Positions 45,807 through 55,118 of a stretch of DNA of 64,000 nt are shown piece after piece. Positions within the stretch are counted from its first letter, which is position 1. Each line of letters begins with the position of its first letter. The notes beneath the pieces were generated by a model. The model was not told the DNA's origin, did no database searches, and was given only the letters and a program-made list of their open reading frames with translations. Made by a program: the position numbers and the translations under genes. The stretch comes from a virus, in the IMG/VR virus record IMGVR_UViG_3300022602_000083, positions 1 to 64,000 of that record; one strand, given 5' to 3'.

Positions 45807-45812
45807 TATCAT
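45807..45812 (+). promoter_or_regulatory. Possible -10 box before the connector gene
   Basis: TATCAT at 45807-45812 after a terminator and 25 nt before the connector start. No clear -35 box. Position between terminator and gene supports a promoter. Confidence 0.35.
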
Positions 45813-45837
45813 TACCGTAATAACTAACGGAGGATCC

Positions 45838-47181
45838 GTGGCAACTTTAGATACACTCTCAGATAGACTCAGAGATGAGATTGGCGATACTGCCAGATCC
45901 TTTATCAATACTTATACTGGCGATGGCTCTACTTCTCGCTTTCAACTCGAACAAGCCCCGGTTCAAGGCAGTAGCCTAACCGTAAAGGTCACTGTATCAG
46001 GCACCACAGCCACTGTAACGGGCGCAGGATCTGCAGGTGGAATAATCACCTACTACGCCACAAATACTTTCTCAGCGGGCCAGCTAGTCTCTATTTCAGG
46101 CCTATCAACAACAGCCTTTAATCTAACCGGTGCAACTATTGCAAGCGCTATCGGAACACAATTTACAGTAGTAAGCTCTGCTACAGGTGTCTCTGTAACA
46201 GGTCAATCTGCCCTTGCTGTAGGCGGCCCAGTAACAACGGACATTTCATCTACAGCGATTATTGAAGAAGGTGTAGGAGTTCTTACCCTTCCTTCCGCAA
46301 CGCCTCCACCTAATGGATCAATCATTAACGTATCCGGTCAGGCATATCGCTACTTTACTGACTCTGAGATTCAATACTACGTCAACACTGCTTTTGGTCA
46401 GCATACAAAAGGTGAGACAACAAGTCTAGGCAGTAGCATTACTCAACTAGCTTTTCTACCTCCTATGGAGGAATACCCAGTTGTTATTTTGGCATCAACT
46501 TTAGCGCTCTATACTTTAGCTAATGATGCCGCATTTGATATAAGCATCATGTCTCCAGATGGAGTATCCATACCACGTTCTGAACGTTATCAACAGCTCA
46601 TGTCCATGGTTCAGACTCGTAAGGAACAGTATCGTGAACTTTGTGCGATGCTTAATATCGGTTTATACCGCATCGAGGTTACAAGCCTACGCCGTATCAG
46701 CCGTCTTACAAATCGTTATGTACCACTATATCGTCCACAAGAAATTGACGATTGGTCTCTACCACAGCGTGTCTATCTGCCTATGCCTACATATGGAGAC
46801 GAGACCCCTCAAAGCCCTGTTATGACACAGGATCTAGAAATGTACTCAGGAGACGATTTCTCAGAGGAATTTGGCTTTACTTTGGATCTTACTAACTACA
46901 CTCCTAAGGCAGAGATTGTTCTTTATGAGAACCAGGAATTTGCTCAAGTTGGCCCAGTTATCCTAGGAACCTTCAATATCACCAAGGTAACTGCCTCAGG
47001 TCAGACAGTGCCTATGCTTCTGCAGATGTCACTTCCAGGCAGTGTCACAGAGACCCTTCCACGTGTAGCCTACTACGATCTACGCCTTACAGATCCAAAC
47101 GGTCTGGTAAAGACGTACTTCGGAGGTAAGGTTTACACCTTCCCTTCAGTCACTAACTCTACCCCACCAGGACAACTATAA
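45838..47181 (+). CDS. Head-tail connector/adaptor with FCCH-like insert
   Basis: A 447-aa protein. N- and middle-terminal blocks (LRDEIGDTARSFINTYTGDG, then FTDSEIQYYVNTAFGQH, then LASTLALYTLANDAAFD and SERYQQLMSMVQTRKEQYREL) resemble head-completion adaptors of this phage type. An Ala/Thr-rich beta module at about residues 50-125 is inserted, with NLTGATIAS and VSVTGQS also found in the PASTA protein. The C-terminal 120 residues are a beta-rich domain. GTG start with GGAGG. Confidence 0.65.
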   Translation: MATLDTLSDRLRDEIGDTARSFINTYTGDGSTSRFQLEQAPVQGSSLTVKVTVSGTTATVTGAGSAGGIITYYATNTFSAGQLVSISGLSTTAFNLTGATIASAIGTQFTVVSSATGVSVTGQSALAVGGPVTTDISSTAIIEEGVGVLTLPSATPPPNGSIINVSGQAYRYFTDSEIQYYVNTAFGQHTKGETTSLGSSITQLAFLPPMEEYPVVILASTLALYTLANDAAFDISIMSPDGVSIPRSERYQQLMSMVQTRKEQYRELCAMLNIGLYRIEVTSLRRISRLTNRYVPLYRPQEIDDWSLPQRVYLPMPTYGDETPQSPVMTQDLEMYSGDDFSEEFGFTLDLTNYTPKAEIVLYENQEFAQVGPVILGTFNITKVTASGQTVPMLLQMSLPGSVTETLPRVAYYDLRLTDPNGLVKTYFGGKVYTFPSVTNSTPPGQL

Positions 47182-47528
47182 TGGCTACAGTATGGACCCC
47201 AAACCCAGGAAGCACCACCCAGTATGTTGCCCCATCCTCTGGCTCTACGGAAGACTGTGAAGACGAACAACAAGTCATCTCGGTAAATGTACCGCCATCA
47301 ATTACCCTGACTAACCAGACAAACGCTATCCCAGCAATTGCCTATCACTTTGTACAGTCAGTACCCTCTGCTGTCTGGACAATTGAGCATAATTTGAACT
47401 TTTATCCGAACGTAACTGTTGTAGACTCAGCTGGTACCAACGTAGAAGGTGAACTCCACTACATTGACTCGAACAACCTAACAGTAACGTTTACGTCAGC
47501 TTTCAGTGGAAGCGCTTACCTCTCTTAA
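47181..47528 (+). CDS. Tail/baseplate-type protein
   Basis: A 115-aa protein. PSAVWTIEHNLNFYPNVTVVDSAGTNVEGE and NNLTVTFTSAFSGSAYLS form a beta module found at the C-termini of many phage tail and baseplate proteins, here as a stand-alone gene. It shares the TAATG junction with the connector gene. Confidence 0.7.
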   Translation: MATVWTPNPGSTTQYVAPSSGSTEDCEDEQQVISVNVPPSITLTNQTNAIPAIAYHFVQSVPSAVWTIEHNLNFYPNVTVVDSAGTNVEGELHYIDSNNLTVTFTSAFSGSAYLS

Positions 47529-47539
47529 GGAGAAAATGA

Positions 47540-49096
47540 ATGGCACGTAGTTTCTTAACCCCTATTAACCTGAATCAGCTTGAGCTTCAGAATGCTCGTA
47601 TTCAGAACCTTGCCACAGCGCCGTCATCTCCCGTTGCCGGTCAGATCTACTATGACACAACAGTCAGCCAACTTAAGGTCTATGAAGGTACTGGTTGGGC
47701 TCCTGTAGGTGGCGTAGCTACTGGTGCAGGTGCACCAGCAACATCACCTCTTTCTACAGGCTCAATGTATCTTGATACAACAAACAGCCTTCTCTATGTT
47801 TCTAACGGAACTGCTTCATCTGCTAACTGGATTCCAGTTATGCCTTATGGACTTACATCAGATATTGCCAACCTAAACTCGGCAAATGCTTCAGGTTCCT
47901 CTCTTAAGGTTGCTCGTGCAGATCACGTACACCGCCATATTGATACAGATCACTCTGGAATTCACCTTAACGCCCTTGCTACTGCAACCGGTGCGTACTC
48001 AATGGGTGGCTACCAGATCAACAACGTTGCCACACCTACAGCATCAACAGACGCTGCTAACAAAGGCTACGTAGATGCTACTGCTCAAGGTCTTTCTATT
48101 GTTGAGAGCGCTGAAGCAGCAACCACATCTTCTCTTACAACTAACTGGGCGTACACAGCTGGAACTGCTGGCGCTGATGGTGGTACTGGTGTTGGAGCAA
48201 CACTTGTTTACTCTGCTGCTGGAACTTTCACAATTGATGGTCACGCCCTTGTAACAGGCGACCGTGTTCTCGTTAAGAACCAAGTAACTGGGTCTCAAAA
48301 CGGTATCTATACAGTTGGAACAACAGGGGGATCAACTCTTACTCTTACTCGTGCTACCGACTATGATAACCACATTGCTGGTCAAGTTGGTCCAGGGGAC
48401 TTTATCTTTGTAACTGCCGGTACAACTAACGGCTCTACTGGTTGGGTTCAAACACAGGCCGGTACATCAACAACACCAACTAATGGCACTAAGCTTGGAA
48501 CTGATTCACTATCTTGGACACAGTTCTCAGGTACTGGAGCTTACACAGCTTCTAATGGTGTTCTTCTTACCGGAACTAACTTTACTTTTAACCCACTATC
48601 TACTGGTGGTTTGGCTACCGGCTCTTCTGGAGGCTATGTACTTCTTCCATCTACTTCAGGTCTTGCAACCTCAAGCAGTGGCCTTACCCTCAACCCAACA
48701 AGCACAGGCGGTTTGACAACAAACTCTTCTGGTGCACTTATTCTTCTAAATACCACCTCAGGTATGAATACCACAAGCAGTGGCTTAGCAGTAACCCCTG
48801 GCCTCGGTATCACAATCACAGGTCAAGGTGCGGCCGGAGCTGCAACTAATAACCAAGTAGCTATTAACACCGACGTAGTAGTCCGTAAATATGCTGCTAC
48901 AATTGGTGACGGAACAACGACATCATTCACAATTACACACAATATGGCAACCAAGGATGTACAGGTAACTCTGTACGACAACACAACTAACGTTGAGTAC
49001 ACAGCAGATGTTACACACTCTACGACTAACACAGTCACAGTAGCTTTTGCAAACGCTCCTTCTAGTAACCAAATTCGTGTAGTAGTATTCGCATAA
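47540..49096 (+). CDS. Tail-fibre-like protein
   Basis: A 518-aa protein. The N-terminus has a collar-type module (PVAGQIYYDTTVSQLKVYEGTGW); then INNVATPTASTDAANKGYVDAT, a signature of trimeric phage fibres; then a long Thr/Ser/Gly beta region with repeats (TSSGLTLNPTSTGGL, TTSSGLAVTPG). The C-terminus (FTITHNMATKDVQVTLYD) is a knob-like beta domain also seen in other phages. It probably helps in host recognition. Confidence 0.75.
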   Translation: MARSFLTPINLNQLELQNARIQNLATAPSSPVAGQIYYDTTVSQLKVYEGTGWAPVGGVATGAGAPATSPLSTGSMYLDTTNSLLYVSNGTASSANWIPVMPYGLTSDIANLNSANASGSSLKVARADHVHRHIDTDHSGIHLNALATATGAYSMGGYQINNVATPTASTDAANKGYVDATAQGLSIVESAEAATTSSLTTNWAYTAGTAGADGGTGVGATLVYSAAGTFTIDGHALVTGDRVLVKNQVTGSQNGIYTVGTTGGSTLTLTRATDYDNHIAGQVGPGDFIFVTAGTTNGSTGWVQTQAGTSTTPTNGTKLGTDSLSWTQFSGTGAYTASNGVLLTGTNFTFNPLSTGGLATGSSGGYVLLPSTSGLATSSSGLTLNPTSTGGLTTNSSGALILLNTTSGMNTTSSGLAVTPGLGITITGQGAAGAATNNQVAINTDVVVRKYAATIGDGTTTSFTITHNMATKDVQVTLYDNTTNVEYTADVTHSTTNTVTVAFANAPSSNQIRVVVFA

Positions 49097-49108
49097 GGAG
49101 GTTAAGAA

Positions 49109-49309
49109 GTGTCAAAGCCCTTTTTAACCCCCATAAATCTGGTCCAAGCTGCCACAGATCCTGGTACTGCTACAGCCGGAGATATGTACTTCAATACCGT
49201 TGATCAAGCGGTAAAGGTGTATAACGGCACAAGTTGGAACGATGTAGGAACTGGAACAGGCGGGGGCAACGGTAATGCCGATGCCTACACATATATGGGA
49301 GTTTATTAA
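49109..49309 (+). CDS. Small fibre-associated protein
   Basis: A 66-aa protein. The start (KPFLTPINLVQAAT) and a TAGDMYFNTVDQAVKVYNGTSW motif are the same module as at the start of 47540-49096, but the rest of a fibre is missing. It could be a chaperone-like fragment or a duplicated head of a fibre. GTG start with GGAGG. Confidence 0.65.
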   Translation: MSKPFLTPINLVQAATDPGTATAGDMYFNTVDQAVKVYNGTSWNDVGTGTGGGNGNADAYTYMGVY

Positions 49310-49641
49310 TGGCTACATACACACCTACGGCTACACCTACACTCTTTTATAGAGGCGCCGCTACTACAACCACTTCAACTCTTTATACAGTACCTACTAG
49401 TGGCACGTCTTATAGCACCGTGTCTATCTTGACTGATATTGTGATCTCTAGCACAGACGTTAACCAACAGACCGCAAGTATCTATGTAGATGGCGTGGTC
49501 TTGGTCCCTAATGTGCCTATTCCGTCTAATAGCGTTATCAATTTTCAGTTCAAAACAGTCATGACTACAGGAAAGCTTATTACGGCAATTGCTGGATCTA
49601 CAAACGTTAGCTTTCATATTAGCGGAATTCAGTTGCAATAA
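49309..49641 (+). CDS. Tail-fibre-associated beta protein
   Basis: A 110-aa protein, Thr/Ser/Val-rich, with a pattern (LYTVPTSGTSYSTVSILTDIVISS, then INFQFKT, then NVSFHISGIQ) of a small beta sandwich. It is related in layout to 49998-50330. TAATG junctions on both sides. Confidence 0.6.
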   Translation: MATYTPTATPTLFYRGAATTTTSTLYTVPTSGTSYSTVSILTDIVISSTDVNQQTASIYVDGVVLVPNVPIPSNSVINFQFKTVMTTGKLITAIAGSTNVSFHISGIQLQ

Positions 49642-49970
49642 TGGCCATACAACAATACCCTGCCTATAATAACGTAGTTAACGCCCTTACCTGGAAGTAT
49701 CAGGCTGTGGGTGGAGAGACTACTGTCTCTGGTAAAGATAACTTTAACCAGGTTCTTTTATATACTGCCGGTATTGAGCAGGTCTATTTAAACGGAGTTT
49801 TACTCGTTAGGGCTGTAGATTATACGGCTGTAGACGGAAAGACAGTTACTTTTCCAATACATCTAAATACAAATGACTACTTACAGATTTACTGCATCAC
49901 TGCCTACTCAGTTGCTACAACATCTGGGTCAGGAGAATCGTTTCATCCTTTCTTAATGATGGGTGCATAA
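49641..49970 (+). CDS. Tail-fibre-associated protein
   Basis: A 109-aa protein. WKYQAVGGETTVSGKDNFNQVL, then IEQVYLNGVLLVRAVDYTA, then TVTFPIHLNTNDYLQI are nearly the same as the N-terminal domain of 52746-54197, so it is a stand-alone copy of a fibre domain. Confidence 0.65.
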   Translation: MAIQQYPAYNNVVNALTWKYQAVGGETTVSGKDNFNQVLLYTAGIEQVYLNGVLLVRAVDYTAVDGKTVTFPIHLNTNDYLQIYCITAYSVATTSGSGESFHPFLMMGA

Positions 49971-49997
49971 AATGGTACAATACGTTGAGGAGAAAAA

Positions 49998-50330
49998 ATG
50001 ACATCGCCGTACTATAAGGTTTTAGGCCAAGCCTATCCGGCTGCTACAACAAATACCGACGTCTACACAGTAGGTGCCGGTAAGTCTGCTGTTCTCTCAA
50101 CCATAGCAGTATGCAATCAAACAGGTAATCAAATCACCTTTAATATTGCCATCCGTCCAAGCGGAGCAACACTAACTAATAGCCAGTATATTGCCTATGG
50201 AACTCCAGTAAACGGTAATACAACAGACTTTATCACTATTGGTACTACACTTGGGGCTGGAGATGTAGTAACGGTTTACAGTGCCACCCAAGGCATCTCA
50301 TTTAACGTATTTGGAACGGAGATCTACTAA
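49998..50330 (+). CDS. Tail-fibre-associated beta protein
   Basis: A 110-aa protein. VYTVGAGKSAVLSTIAVCNQTG, then NIAIRPSGATLTNSQYIAYG, then AGDVVTVYSATQGISFNVFG form a beta sandwich like 49309-49641. AGGAG site; a TACAAT box lies near 49978. Confidence 0.65.
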   Translation: MTSPYYKVLGQAYPAATTNTDVYTVGAGKSAVLSTIAVCNQTGNQITFNIAIRPSGATLTNSQYIAYGTPVNGNTTDFITIGTTLGAGDVVTVYSATQGISFNVFGTEIY

Positions 50331-52402
50331 TGTCAGTTTCCATTATTGGTTCTTCTTCTGCAGGCTCAGCATTTAACATCTCTATTACATCTACGTATGA
50401 GACTGTTCTTTTAACTAATCCACAACCAGCTGGAGCGTATACTTTTACCTCAGCCTTGTCTAACATTACTATGGACCTATACTTTTACAGTGCTACGGGT
50501 CAATTAGTGGCGTCTACAAATCTTAAGTCTATTAACCCAAGCATTTCATTTAGCAAGATTGTTATCTTAGGTGGAACTGTTGGAGACGTACTCTCTTTTA
50601 CATTTCAACAGACTTATGGAGGTACAGCAGAAACTGCAGAAACTACAGCTGGACCGGTGATATTAAGCACATCTCCTACATCTTTACCTAATGCTAGTAG
50701 TACAACAGTGGTTACTGGACTTAATTTTCCTTCAAACATTACGGCTACATTTACTGGTACAGATAGCGTAGCAAGAACACCCGCATCAATTGTTTACGGA
50801 TCCGCCACATCTCTTGTTATACAGCGCCCAGCTATTATGCCCATCTCTGCTGCCCCATATACACTATCAGTAACAAACCCATCTGTAACTCCTCCAACAG
50901 GATCAACTAAAAATACAATTTCTAATTTAACTGCAGGTTCATTGCCAACATGGATTACATCAACTTCTTTGGGAAGTTGGGCACAGGGTACACCTTTAAG
51001 TATTACTCTTCAGGCATCAGATACAAATCCAGGTGGCAGCATTACTTATTCAGTTGTTTCAGGATCATTGCCAACGGGAGTTACATTCAATACATCAACA
51101 GGAATAATTTCGGGAACTCCTATTGTTGCCACCCCAGCAAACTATACAATTACTATTGCAGCAACAAATGCTGGAGGAAATGCAGTAAATAGAACATTCA
51201 CCCTTGGACCAGATGCTGGTCCAGTATGGGTTAGTTCTGGAGCACTTACTACATACGGACCATCTGCGTATTCATATCAATTAACAGCAACAGATGACTC
51301 TGGAACAGCACCCACATACTCTTTGGCATCTGGTTCTTTGCCAACTGGTCTTTCTTTATCTAGTTCTGGATTAATTTCTGGCTCTGCATACAGTGGAACT
51401 ACATCTGGAACAAGCACATTTACAGTTACAGCTACCGATGCAAACGGAACCTCTACTACTAGTGGAACTCTTACTATAGGGTACAGCTTCTTTGGTGTAG
51501 GAAGTTCATTTACATTTACAACTACAGGACTTTCAGGACCTACTGGGCCAACCCTTGGACAACTTCAATCCGCCTACTCAGCAACATCTTGGGCACAAAG
51601 CACTAGCAATTTAACTTTAGGTTCTTACAATGGTTATCAAGCTTGGATTGTTCCAGCTACAGGTACTTATGAATTTTTAGTTAAGGGTGCATTTGGTGGG
51701 TCAACAGGAGCCGCTGCAGATGGTGGCGCAGCAATAATTAGAGGAAGAACAACTTTAACTGCAGGTGAAACTATTATTATTACTTGTGGACAAACACAAG
51801 GGCCAAGTCAAAATACTTCTTGGTGGGGAGGAAATGGCGGAACATTTGTAGTTCGTAACAGTGGAAACATTCCACTATATGTGGCTGGCGGAGGACAAAA
51901 CCATGCCGCCTCCAACCCAGGGTCAAATATGGCAATTACCACTAGTGGTCAGAACGGTTCTAATGGTGGAGTTGCCACCGCTGGAACTAACGGAAATGGT
52001 GGCAGCGGAAATCTTTCAGGAGGCGGTGGTGGTGGATTTTTTAGTGCTGGAGGAAACTCTAGCTATGGTCAGGGCGGCGGTGGATATAATAATGGTTTAG
52101 TTGGCGGAAGCGGTACATCAAACAACGGATCCTATGGTGGATTTGGTGGTGGTGGTGGTGGAGACGGTCAGCAATATGGTGGTACAGGTGCTTCTGGAGG
52201 ATATAGCGGAGGCGGAGGCGGAACATCTACTCAAGCAGCAGCAGCTTATGGAGGTTCTTACATAGTAACTGGCTCTACTAACGTTGCAACATCTTCAGGT
52301 CTTTATAATGGAGCCTCAACTTTTGAATCTCAAGGCACAATTGTTAACATAGGATATAGCACATCTACCTCAGGCAGCGTTTTGGTTACAAGGATAAGCT
52401 AA
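50330..52402 (+). CDS. Adhesin-like tail protein with Ig-like domains and Gly-rich C-terminus
   Basis: A 690-aa protein. An N-terminal unique domain is followed by an IPT-like domain (about 105-190), then two putative Ig (He_PIG) domains marked by SGSLPTGVTF...GIISGTP and SGSLPTGLSLSSSGLISG. The last 230 residues are a Gly-rich region with many GGGGG and GGxGG runs, as in receptor-binding tips of phage fibres. Full-length paralogue of 55119-57122. TAATG junction at the start. Confidence 0.75.
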   Translation: MSVSIIGSSSAGSAFNISITSTYETVLLTNPQPAGAYTFTSALSNITMDLYFYSATGQLVASTNLKSINPSISFSKIVILGGTVGDVLSFTFQQTYGGTAETAETTAGPVILSTSPTSLPNASSTTVVTGLNFPSNITATFTGTDSVARTPASIVYGSATSLVIQRPAIMPISAAPYTLSVTNPSVTPPTGSTKNTISNLTAGSLPTWITSTSLGSWAQGTPLSITLQASDTNPGGSITYSVVSGSLPTGVTFNTSTGIISGTPIVATPANYTITIAATNAGGNAVNRTFTLGPDAGPVWVSSGALTTYGPSAYSYQLTATDDSGTAPTYSLASGSLPTGLSLSSSGLISGSAYSGTTSGTSTFTVTATDANGTSTTSGTLTIGYSFFGVGSSFTFTTTGLSGPTGPTLGQLQSAYSATSWAQSTSNLTLGSYNGYQAWIVPATGTYEFLVKGAFGGSTGAAADGGAAIIRGRTTLTAGETIIITCGQTQGPSQNTSWWGGNGGTFVVRNSGNIPLYVAGGGQNHAASNPGSNMAITTSGQNGSNGGVATAGTNGNGGSGNLSGGGGGGFFSAGGNSSYGQGGGGYNNGLVGGSGTSNNGSYGGFGGGGGGDGQQYGGTGASGGYSGGGGGTSTQAAAAYGGSYIVTGSTNVATSSGLYNGASTFESQGTIVNIGYSTSTSGSVLVTRIS

Positions 52403-52746
52403 TGGAAAATAAACATTGGGATGCACATCAACAAGCTTTAATTAAAAATAACATTGTTATTGCTGTTCTTGCTTTTCAAGAACATAACGATACCGACATG
52501 CAGCAGACTTTTTCAAAGTTTGATCATGATGAGGTAGTTGATCTGTGTCAAGTTCAAAAAGATGCTTTTATAGGCTCTTCTTGGGACGGTACTAATTTTA
52601 ATATACAGCCTTTTCCATCATGGGATCTTAATTCAAGTTTTCAGTGGGAAGCTCCTGTAGCTATGCCTACCGATGGAAAATCTTATTATTGGGATGAACC
52701 TACAAAAAGTTGGGTTGAAGTTCCAGCGGATATGGTAACGGCATAA
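52402..52746 (+). CDS. Small tail-fibre-associated protein
   Basis: A 114-aa acidic protein. LVVDLCQ-like VVDLCQVQKDAFIGSSWDGTNF and the end PTDGKSYYWDEPTKSWVEVP match a small family often coded beside fibre genes in marine and freshwater phages, perhaps a fibre assembly factor. TAATG junctions on both sides. Confidence 0.6.
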   Translation: MENKHWDAHQQALIKNNIVIAVLAFQEHNDTDMQQTFSKFDHDEVVDLCQVQKDAFIGSSWDGTNFNIQPFPSWDLNSSFQWEAPVAMPTDGKSYYWDEPTKSWVEVPADMVTA

Positions 52747-54197
52747 TGACAACATCAGTATACCCACAACCTACTTTACCTTTTGCAAACCCGCAGTGGC
52801 GTTATACAGCCGTGGGCGGAGAAACTTCCCTATCTGGATACGATAGCTTTGGAAATGTTCTTAACTATACTGTTAACCAAGAAATGCTACACCTAAACGG
52901 TGTTTTACTTGTTAGGAGCGTAGACTATACGGCTACTACAGGTACTTCAGTAACATTTACAAGTGCTCTACTTGCCAATGATTTTGTTGAGATACTTACG
53001 TACCAAACTAACATTGTCTCTACGATTCCTACTTCAAATATTACTGGAATCCTTACTAACTCACAGCTACAAAATAGCAGCATTACTTTAGGCTCAACTG
53101 CGATCTCTTTGGGATCAGCTGCTACAAGTGTTAGCGGGCTAACTTTAAGCGGTGCGACCAATACCCTTACTAATATTGGTAACTCTTCCCTTACAAATTC
53201 AGGTATTACCTTAGGTACTACTGGCGTATCTTTAGGTGGAACAGTCACCACTATTAATGGAGTTACATTAACAGGATCTTCCATATCTGGTACTACAAAC
53301 ACTTTTGCTAATATCCCAAACTCAGGTCTTGCTAATAGCTCTATTACTATCAATGGAACACAGGTTTCTTTGGGAGGCTCTACAACAATTGCTACAGCAT
53401 CTGCTGCAACTCCAACAGTATCAGGTACAGTTTATGGAAAAGTAAGTTCAAATGGCTATGATACTTTTATTGGACAAAATGCTGGCAATAATGCTACTTC
53501 ATCTTTTAATATAAACACTGGAGTAGGAAATTATTCTTTAAACGCTTTAGCTTACGGTACTGGAAATACTGCAGTTGGTCAGTCTTCAATGATACAAATG
53601 ACTGGAAATAGCAATGTAGATCAAGTAAGTAATAATACTTCAGTAGGCTCTCTATCTGGATTTGGCCTTCTTTATGGATCAAATAATACAATATTTGGAT
53701 CACAAGCAGGATATAACAGTTTTCAGGGATCCAATAACATATTAATTGGATATGGTGCAAATACATCATCTTCTTCTGTATCAAATGAAATGACACTAGG
53801 TAATTCATCAATTACAGCATTTAGAATTCCAGGTCTTTCAGTTTCAATAAATAGCTTAGGATATTCTGGAAGAATTGCTCCAAGAACTACTTCAAATACT
53901 ACTCTTACTACGGGAACACCCTCAGCAACAACAGATGATTTTTATGTTCTTACTGCACAAGCTTCAGCAATAACTTTTAGTGCCCCTTCAGGCACGCCAG
54001 TAAACGGGCAAGCGCTCAAGATAAGAATTAAAGATAACGGCACAGCTCAGACACTTTCTTGGAACTCTATATATAGAGGATCATCAGATCTGGCCCTACC
54101 AACAACAACTGTAGTAAATAAGACTTTATATCTAGGTTTTGTATATAACTCAACAGACTCACGTTGGGATATGATCGCCTCGTTAGGAAACTTCTAA
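52746..54197 (+). CDS. Tail-fibre protein with repeated beta-helix-like region
   Basis: A 483-aa protein. The N-terminal domain (about 1-95) is shared with 49641-49970. A long repeat region has LxNIGNSSLTNSGITLGTTGVSLGG and NIPNSGLANSSITINGTQVSLGG, typical of trimeric fibre shafts. The middle has TGNTAVGQSSM..., NNTSVGS..., NNTIFGS..., a pentapeptide-like series. The C-terminal end is a beta domain. Confidence 0.7.
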   Translation: MTTSVYPQPTLPFANPQWRYTAVGGETSLSGYDSFGNVLNYTVNQEMLHLNGVLLVRSVDYTATTGTSVTFTSALLANDFVEILTYQTNIVSTIPTSNITGILTNSQLQNSSITLGSTAISLGSAATSVSGLTLSGATNTLTNIGNSSLTNSGITLGTTGVSLGGTVTTINGVTLTGSSISGTTNTFANIPNSGLANSSITINGTQVSLGGSTTIATASAATPTVSGTVYGKVSSNGYDTFIGQNAGNNATSSFNINTGVGNYSLNALAYGTGNTAVGQSSMIQMTGNSNVDQVSNNTSVGSLSGFGLLYGSNNTIFGSQAGYNSFQGSNNILIGYGANTSSSSVSNEMTLGNSSITAFRIPGLSVSINSLGYSGRIAPRTTSNTTLTTGTPSATTDDFYVLTAQASAITFSAPSGTPVNGQALKIRIKDNGTAQTLSWNSIYRGSSDLALPTTTVVNKTLYLGFVYNSTDSRWDMIASLGNF

Positions 54198-54760
54198 TGG
54201 CTGTCAGAAAGCACGTATGGATCTATCCTGATGCTAGCCCTAGCCTCTCTATAAGCACTACTAGCAGTAGTGGAAGTAACTCCTTAACAAGCTCAGCAAC
54301 AGCTGATTATTTTAGTGAGAGCTTTACTATTGCAGGACCAGCGGGAGGAAATGGGTACTTATACTCAACGCTCTCATTCTCATCCTACACTATTCAAGCT
54401 GGAGATTATTTAGAGTACAGCATATATTTACCAAATACTACTTCTCCTCAAAACTTTGGTATAGATATCTTCTTTACCAATGGAGTGCTTAGAGATGCTG
54501 GAGTTACAGATCAAAACGGGATAACAGCCCACCCAGCGGCAGATCTATCCTCCGTGGCAGGACAGAAGTGGTATTATAGAAAAATTCCTATTACTACCTC
54601 AACAGGAGGAAGTACTATTGGAACTTCAATAACCGCTGTACAACCTACATGTGAAAATGATGCTATAGCCACTTATACGGCCTATTTTAAAAATATTGCT
54701 ATTACGGACGGTAATGGGGCAGCCATATATAATAGGTCTTCATTCCACTCACTTATATAA
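54197..54760 (+). CDS. Fibre-like beta-sandwich protein
   Basis: A 187-aa protein. ATG at 54197 from the TAATG overlap. DYLEYSIYLPNTTSPQNFGIDIFFTNG and KWYYRKIPI suggest a carbohydrate-binding-module-like beta sandwich. It may be a stand-alone receptor- or sugar-binding unit. Confidence 0.6.
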   Translation: MAVRKHVWIYPDASPSLSISTTSSSGSNSLTSSATADYFSESFTIAGPAGGNGYLYSTLSFSSYTIQAGDYLEYSIYLPNTTSPQNFGIDIFFTNGVLRDAGVTDQNGITAHPAADLSSVAGQKWYYRKIPITTSTGGSTIGTSITAVQPTCENDAIATYTAYFKNIAITDGNGAAIYNRSSFHSLI

Positions 54761-54785
54761 TTTACCACTATTTGCTACAGGAGAT

Positions 54786-55118
54786 ATGATGTCTAAAGCA
54801 CACAACATTGCCGGCTATGGAGCTAAGGCTGCCTACACCGATGTAGTGGTGACCTCTAATATTACCCTGACCGCCTTTACTCAATACTACGTAGATACCA
54901 CTTCTACGGCTTATACCTTGACCCTACCTGCTACTCAGACCCAGGGCGATGAAATTCACGTTTTTGACATAGGCAACAATGCCGGCGCCAACAACATCAC
55001 AATTAACCCAAATGGTGCTAAACTTAATGGTGTTGTACAGAGCTTGCTAATTGACGTAAATGGGGCAGCTGTTGTAATTGTCTATACAGGGTCTACATAT
55101 GGTTGGAGAGTTGGATAA
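54786..55118 (+). CDS. Tail-fibre-associated protein
   Basis: A 110-aa protein. ATG at 54786 (or 54789) follows AGGAG. YVDTTSTAYTLTLPATQTQGDEIHVFDIGNNAGANNITINPNG is a common phage-fibre beta module (T-x-T-L-P-A, G-D-x-I-x-V-x-D). It ends next to the start of the following gene. Confidence 0.65.
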   Translation: MMSKAHNIAGYGAKAAYTDVVVTSNITLTAFTQYYVDTTSTAYTLTLPATQTQGDEIHVFDIGNNAGANNITINPNGAKLNGVVQSLLIDVNGAAVVIVYTGSTYGWRVG